Notes under the pieces: model-generated | Seen by the model: only the letters and a program-made list of their open reading frames with translations | What the model was told of the DNA's origin: nothing | Databases searched by the model: none | Made by a program: the position numbers and the translations under genes | Assembly (NCBI GenBank): GCA_016720905.1 | Contig: JADKJT010000002.1 | Coordinates: 372,001 to 436,000 of the forward strand | DNA from: Gemmatimonadaceae bacterium | GTDB lineage: Bacteria; Gemmatimonadota; Gemmatimonadetes; Gemmatimonadales; Gemmatimonadaceae | Reading direction: 5' to 3' | DNA: 64,000 nucleotides | Part shown: positions 61,353 through 64,000 of the stretch, in pieces | How positions within the stretch are numbered: position 1 is the first letter of the stretch | How the letters are laid out: each line of letters begins with the position of its first letter

Positions 61353-64000
61353 CGTCGCGCAACGACGGTCTGGCGCTGCGCAGCCACGCAATCGGTGACA
61401 GCAACGGCTGCGAGAGCGGGACGCGCATGGACCCGTCGCCGATGATCGAGTAGCTCCCCCAATCCGCAATGCTGACGCCGTCACGGATCGCGGCGAGTTT
61501 TGCCTGACGCAGCGCATCATCGACGCGCAGACCGGTGGCCATCGCCGCGTAGAACCGATCGATGAAGGGCACGACGCTGCGATCACCAATGGACCAGTGC
61601 GTAGCGACCACCGCCCGCGCGCCCGCCTCGAGAAACGGGGCGGTCAGTCCGCGCAGCCCCTCGCCGCCCAGCACTTGCCCCCCTGACGACCGGCAGGCTG
61701 ACAAGACGACCAACGGGCCGTGCAAGTCCAGTTGGGCGACCTCCCCCGGCGACATGAATCCGTCAGACGTCCCACTGGGCGTAAGCGCCAGTGCCGTACC
61801 GGTCTGGCTTTCCGGATCCACCAAAGCGTGCGCCGCCACATGCAGCACCGCGACACGACGCCAGTCCATTCCCTGCAGGGCGTCCTCGCTCGCCTCGCCA
61901 GCCAGCAGCAGGGTACTGTGCACCCCGTATCGTGCGACGCGTCGCGCTTCATCCCCGGAGAACGGCAGTCGGGCCAGCGTGATGCCATCGAACGGAACGG
62001 CAGCGGGTGCCCGAAGGGACACGTTGCGCGCGTTGCGTGTCGGCCGGGATACCGGATAGCGCGGATTGCCGAACGCGATCAGTCGATCGCCGGACGCACT
62101 GGCGATCGTGCGGAGTGCCAGCCATGCAGTGGCCGACGGCGCGGTGGAGATCGTGGCGCGTTCCACCGCGAAGCGTCCATCGGGCAGACGCAGGGCATCG
62201 AACGGAATGCGATTCAATTCGCCGTCTGGCGACACGGTGAACCGCGTCACGCTGGCCGGCACGGCAGAAAAGATTGGCGCCAACAGCGCCGTCCCCAGTC
62301 GCTTGCTCGGCGCAATGGCCTCGGTTCCCGCGACCGCCAGTTGCGCAAAGACCTGGATATCCGGCAGGAGCGCCCGTCGTCCCGGAAGGGCTCGACTCAC
62401 GACGGAGTCGCGGGTGACGACGATGGCGGTGGTCGCCGATTCGTCGAGCCCCAGCATGAACGACACATAGGCCTCATCAGCCGCAAGGACGCGCTGCAAT
62501 TCTGTCAGCGTGACGATCGGTGCGGCATCGCGTTCGGGGCGCAACGCGCGCGCTGCGGCGCTGGTGTCACGCAGTTGCGCTGCCGCGCGCAGGGATCGTT
62601 CCACAATGTCACGCGCACGAATGTGTTCGATGAAGTCGAAGGCTACGGCGTTTCGGCCGCGGCCGGCGAGTTGGGCAACGAGATCCGGGTACACATCCGC
62701 CAATCCGCCCCAGTTGTTCCGCAGCTGCGCCATCGACGCCGTGATGCCCTTGTTCATCGGGTACCGACGCCACTGATCAAGGGCGTTGGTGATCGCGCCC
62801 AGTGCCGAATCGGCCATCGCGGCTCGATCGCGACGCAGCGCGACCTGTGCTTCGCGCGCCGCGACCGTGATCGCCGCGAGCCGCAGATCGGCGCGTCGCC
62901 ACTCGCGCGACGTGGTGGTGGTACGAAGCAACGAGTCAGCCACGCCCAACTGTCCTCGGCGCATCGCCACGCCGGCGCGCAGCACGGTCTGCTCGTTGCG
63001 AGCGCCCTCGTTCGTCCGGCCAAGGCTTGCCGCCGTCGCCATCGTACGCTCGGCACTGTCAAGTTGACCCAGACGCATCTGCGCGCTGGCGCGTGCCGAG
63101 AGCGCGGGCAGTGCGTTGAGCGGCAGACCCGCAGCGACATAGGCATCATACGCCTCCGCGTATCTCCCGATTGCGCTCGGCAAATCACCTGACGCTTGCA
63201 GCGCGTCAGCCTCGAAGCGTCGGGAATTGGCAACGCCCCACCGGTCGTTGCGGGCGGCGTGCGAGATCGCCGCCAAGGACGCGTGCTGACGGGCCTGTCC
63301 CACGTCGCCCAATGCCAGATGCAACTCGGCCAAACCCGAGTGCGCCCAGGCCTCCACCGACTCGAAACGTGTCACGCGCGCCGCAATGATGGCCTGCTCG
63401 AGCAGCACACGCGCGTTGGCGAACACGTTCGTCTGGACGAGGACGTACCCGTACCACTGACTGGCCAGCGCGGTCCCCACGTCATAGCGAATGCGCGCGA
63501 AGTGTGCGAGCGCCATTCGTGCCTGTATACCCGCGCCGACGAAGTATCCCCGGCGCTCCGCAGACTGCGCGAGCGACAAACGGCAGTTCCCGGCGACGCG
63601 CCACAGTCTGAGTCGTTCGGCGTTTTCGGCGCCGGCTTCGATGCGGTGCCGACCCGTGGTATCCCCCAGCTGCTCATCGATGGCACCGATGACGCACAGT
63701 CGCTGCGCGCTGTCCTGTGCGCTTGGCCGTTCCAGCAACGCCCACCATGCATCGAGGAGTGCCCGTCCCGCCTTCACGCCGTGCGATCGCTGCCGCAACT
63801 GCGCCAATCCCAGGACGGCTTCCGCCTCTACGAGCGGCGAGTCGGCGCGCTGCGCCGTCGCGCGTGCCTCACCGAACAAGCTGTCGGCGCGCGCCGATTC
63901 GCTGCCAAGTGCGCGCCATTGCGCCATCCCGACTTGTGCCATGGCGCGCCACACCAGACCCACCTCCGTACCGCGAGCATCGAGGAGCCGGTACAGGGAG
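61339..64000 (-). CDS. TPR-CHAT caspase-like protease, 5' end outside window
   Basis: At least 886 residues are visible; the frame stays open to the right edge, so the N-terminus is missing. The first ~500 residues are helical TPR-like repeats (for example RVLLEQAIIAARVTRFESVEAWAHSG, LAELHLALGDVGQARQHASL). The C-terminal ~330 residues are a CHAT domain (clan CD peptidase): catalytic His in LHVAAHALVD and catalytic Cys in VVLSACRSSGG (codon 61693-61695), followed by GGEGLRGLTAPFLEAGARAVVATHW. Both catalytic residues are present. TPR-CHAT proteases cut partner proteins once activated. It is convergent with the sigma/anti-sigma operon and overlaps it by 14 bases. Confidence 0.93.
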   Translation of the reverse strand, partial: SLYRLLDARGTEVGLVWRAMAQVGMAQWRALGSESARADSLFGEARATAQRADSPLVEAEAVLGLAQLRQRSHGVKAGRALLDAWWALLERPSAQDSAQRLCVIGAIDEQLGDTTGRHRIEAGAENAERLRLWRVAGNCRLSLAQSAERRGYFVGAGIQARMALAHFARIRYDVGTALASQWYGYVLVQTNVFANARVLLEQAIIAARVTRFESVEAWAHSGLAELHLALGDVGQARQHASLAAISHAARNDRWGVANSRRFEADALQASGDLPSAIGRYAEAYDAYVAAGLPLNALPALSARASAQMRLGQLDSAERTMATAASLGRTNEGARNEQTVLRAGVAMRRGQLGVADSLLRTTTTSREWRRADLRLAAITVAAREAQVALRRDRAAMADSALGAITNALDQWRRYPMNKGITASMAQLRNNWGGLADVYPDLVAQLAGRGRNAVAFDFIEHIRARDIVERSLRAAAQLRDTSAAARALRPERDAAPIVTLTELQRVLAADEAYVSFMLGLDESATTAIVVTRDSVVSRALPGRRALLPDIQVFAQLAVAGTEAIAPSKRLGTALLAPIFSAVPASVTRFTVSPDGELNRIPFDALRLPDGRFAVERATISTAPSATAWLALRTIASASGDRLIAFGNPRYPVSRPTRNARNVSLRAPAAVPFDGITLARLPFSGDEARRVARYGVHSTLLLAGEASEDALQGMDWRRVAVLHVAAHALVDPESQTGTALALTPSGTSDGFMSPGEVAQLDLHGPLVVLSACRSSGGQVLGGEGLRGLTAPFLEAGARAVVATHWSIGDRSVVPFIDRFYAAMATGLRVDDALRQAKLAAIRDGVSIADWGSYSIIGDGSMRVPLSQPLLSPIAWLRSARPSLRDATAR

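Noticed and set aside
61339..64000. Type III-E CRISPR (craspase) locus
   Set aside because: The TPR-CHAT protein and an ECF sigma are present but there is no gRAMP/Cas7-11, cas1 or repeat array in view.

Overview
The window is GC-rich, gene-dense bacterial chromosome from a diderm organism: it encodes TolC/RND efflux, a beta-barrel protein ending in Phe, Tat and lipoprotein signals. The eukaryotic-type kinase, the large MoxR/VWA cluster and the general protein style fit Gemmatimonadota best. That placement is inference from gene content, with no 16S or marker gene in view. I found no rRNA, tRNA, CRISPR array, prophage or insertion sequence. No stretch over 300 bases lacks a gene; the longest gap is 280 bases, at 40527-40806.

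Layout. 1-5.5 kb: end of class I fumarase, a Ser/Thr kinase, a lipoprotein amidase, a PP2C phosphatase and an N-formylglutamate-amidohydrolase-like protein. 5.5-11.4 kb: M20 peptidase, PLP decarboxylase, a carbonic-anhydrase-like protein lacking one metal ligand, lactate permease and a VTT/DedA protein. 11.4-18 kb: tetR-tolC-MFP-RND efflux operon with a twin palindromic operator ahead of tetR. 18-22.5 kb: xdhC, a MocA-like nucleotidyltransferase, dinB and a tandem M42-type peptidase, most of them split by apparent single-base indels. 22.6-38 kb: a Spy-like protein, then an eight-gene MoxR/VWA cluster (VWA/GATase, pseudo-caspase, TPR-metalloprotease, DUF4159, MoxR, DUF58, BatA-like, DUF4175-like with a long Gly-Gln-Gln array). 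38-40.5 kb: ECF sigma, zinc-finger anti-sigma, cytochrome b and an MsrP-type molybdoenzyme in one overlapping operon. 40.8-44.5 kb: a PYP-like PAS protein without the chromophore cysteine, NamZ, GlsB, VOC and a spermidine-synthase-like protein. 44.6-49.3 kb: 2-oxoacid:ferredoxin oxidoreductase (KorAB) with an FAD/Fe-S partner. 49.3-53.4 kb: GNAT, two PaaK-like adenylating enzymes and a methyltransferase, translationally coupled. 53.4-64 kb: a surface/secreted locus with Ig- and Fn3-like proteins, an outer-membrane barrel, an ECF sigma/anti-sigma pair and a convergent TPR-CHAT protease that runs off the window.

The most novel-looking parts are the last locus, where a TPR-CHAT protease sits against a sigma/anti-sigma pair and secreted Fn3-like proteins; the MoxR cluster with its cysteine-less caspase; the cysteine-less PYP; and the M42 tandem with a dead first half. 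About fourteen apparent frameshifts lie between 17.2 and 28.7 kb. In several the missing base belongs to a G or C run, so I read the broken genes as sequencing or consensus error in an intact region, not real pseudogenes.
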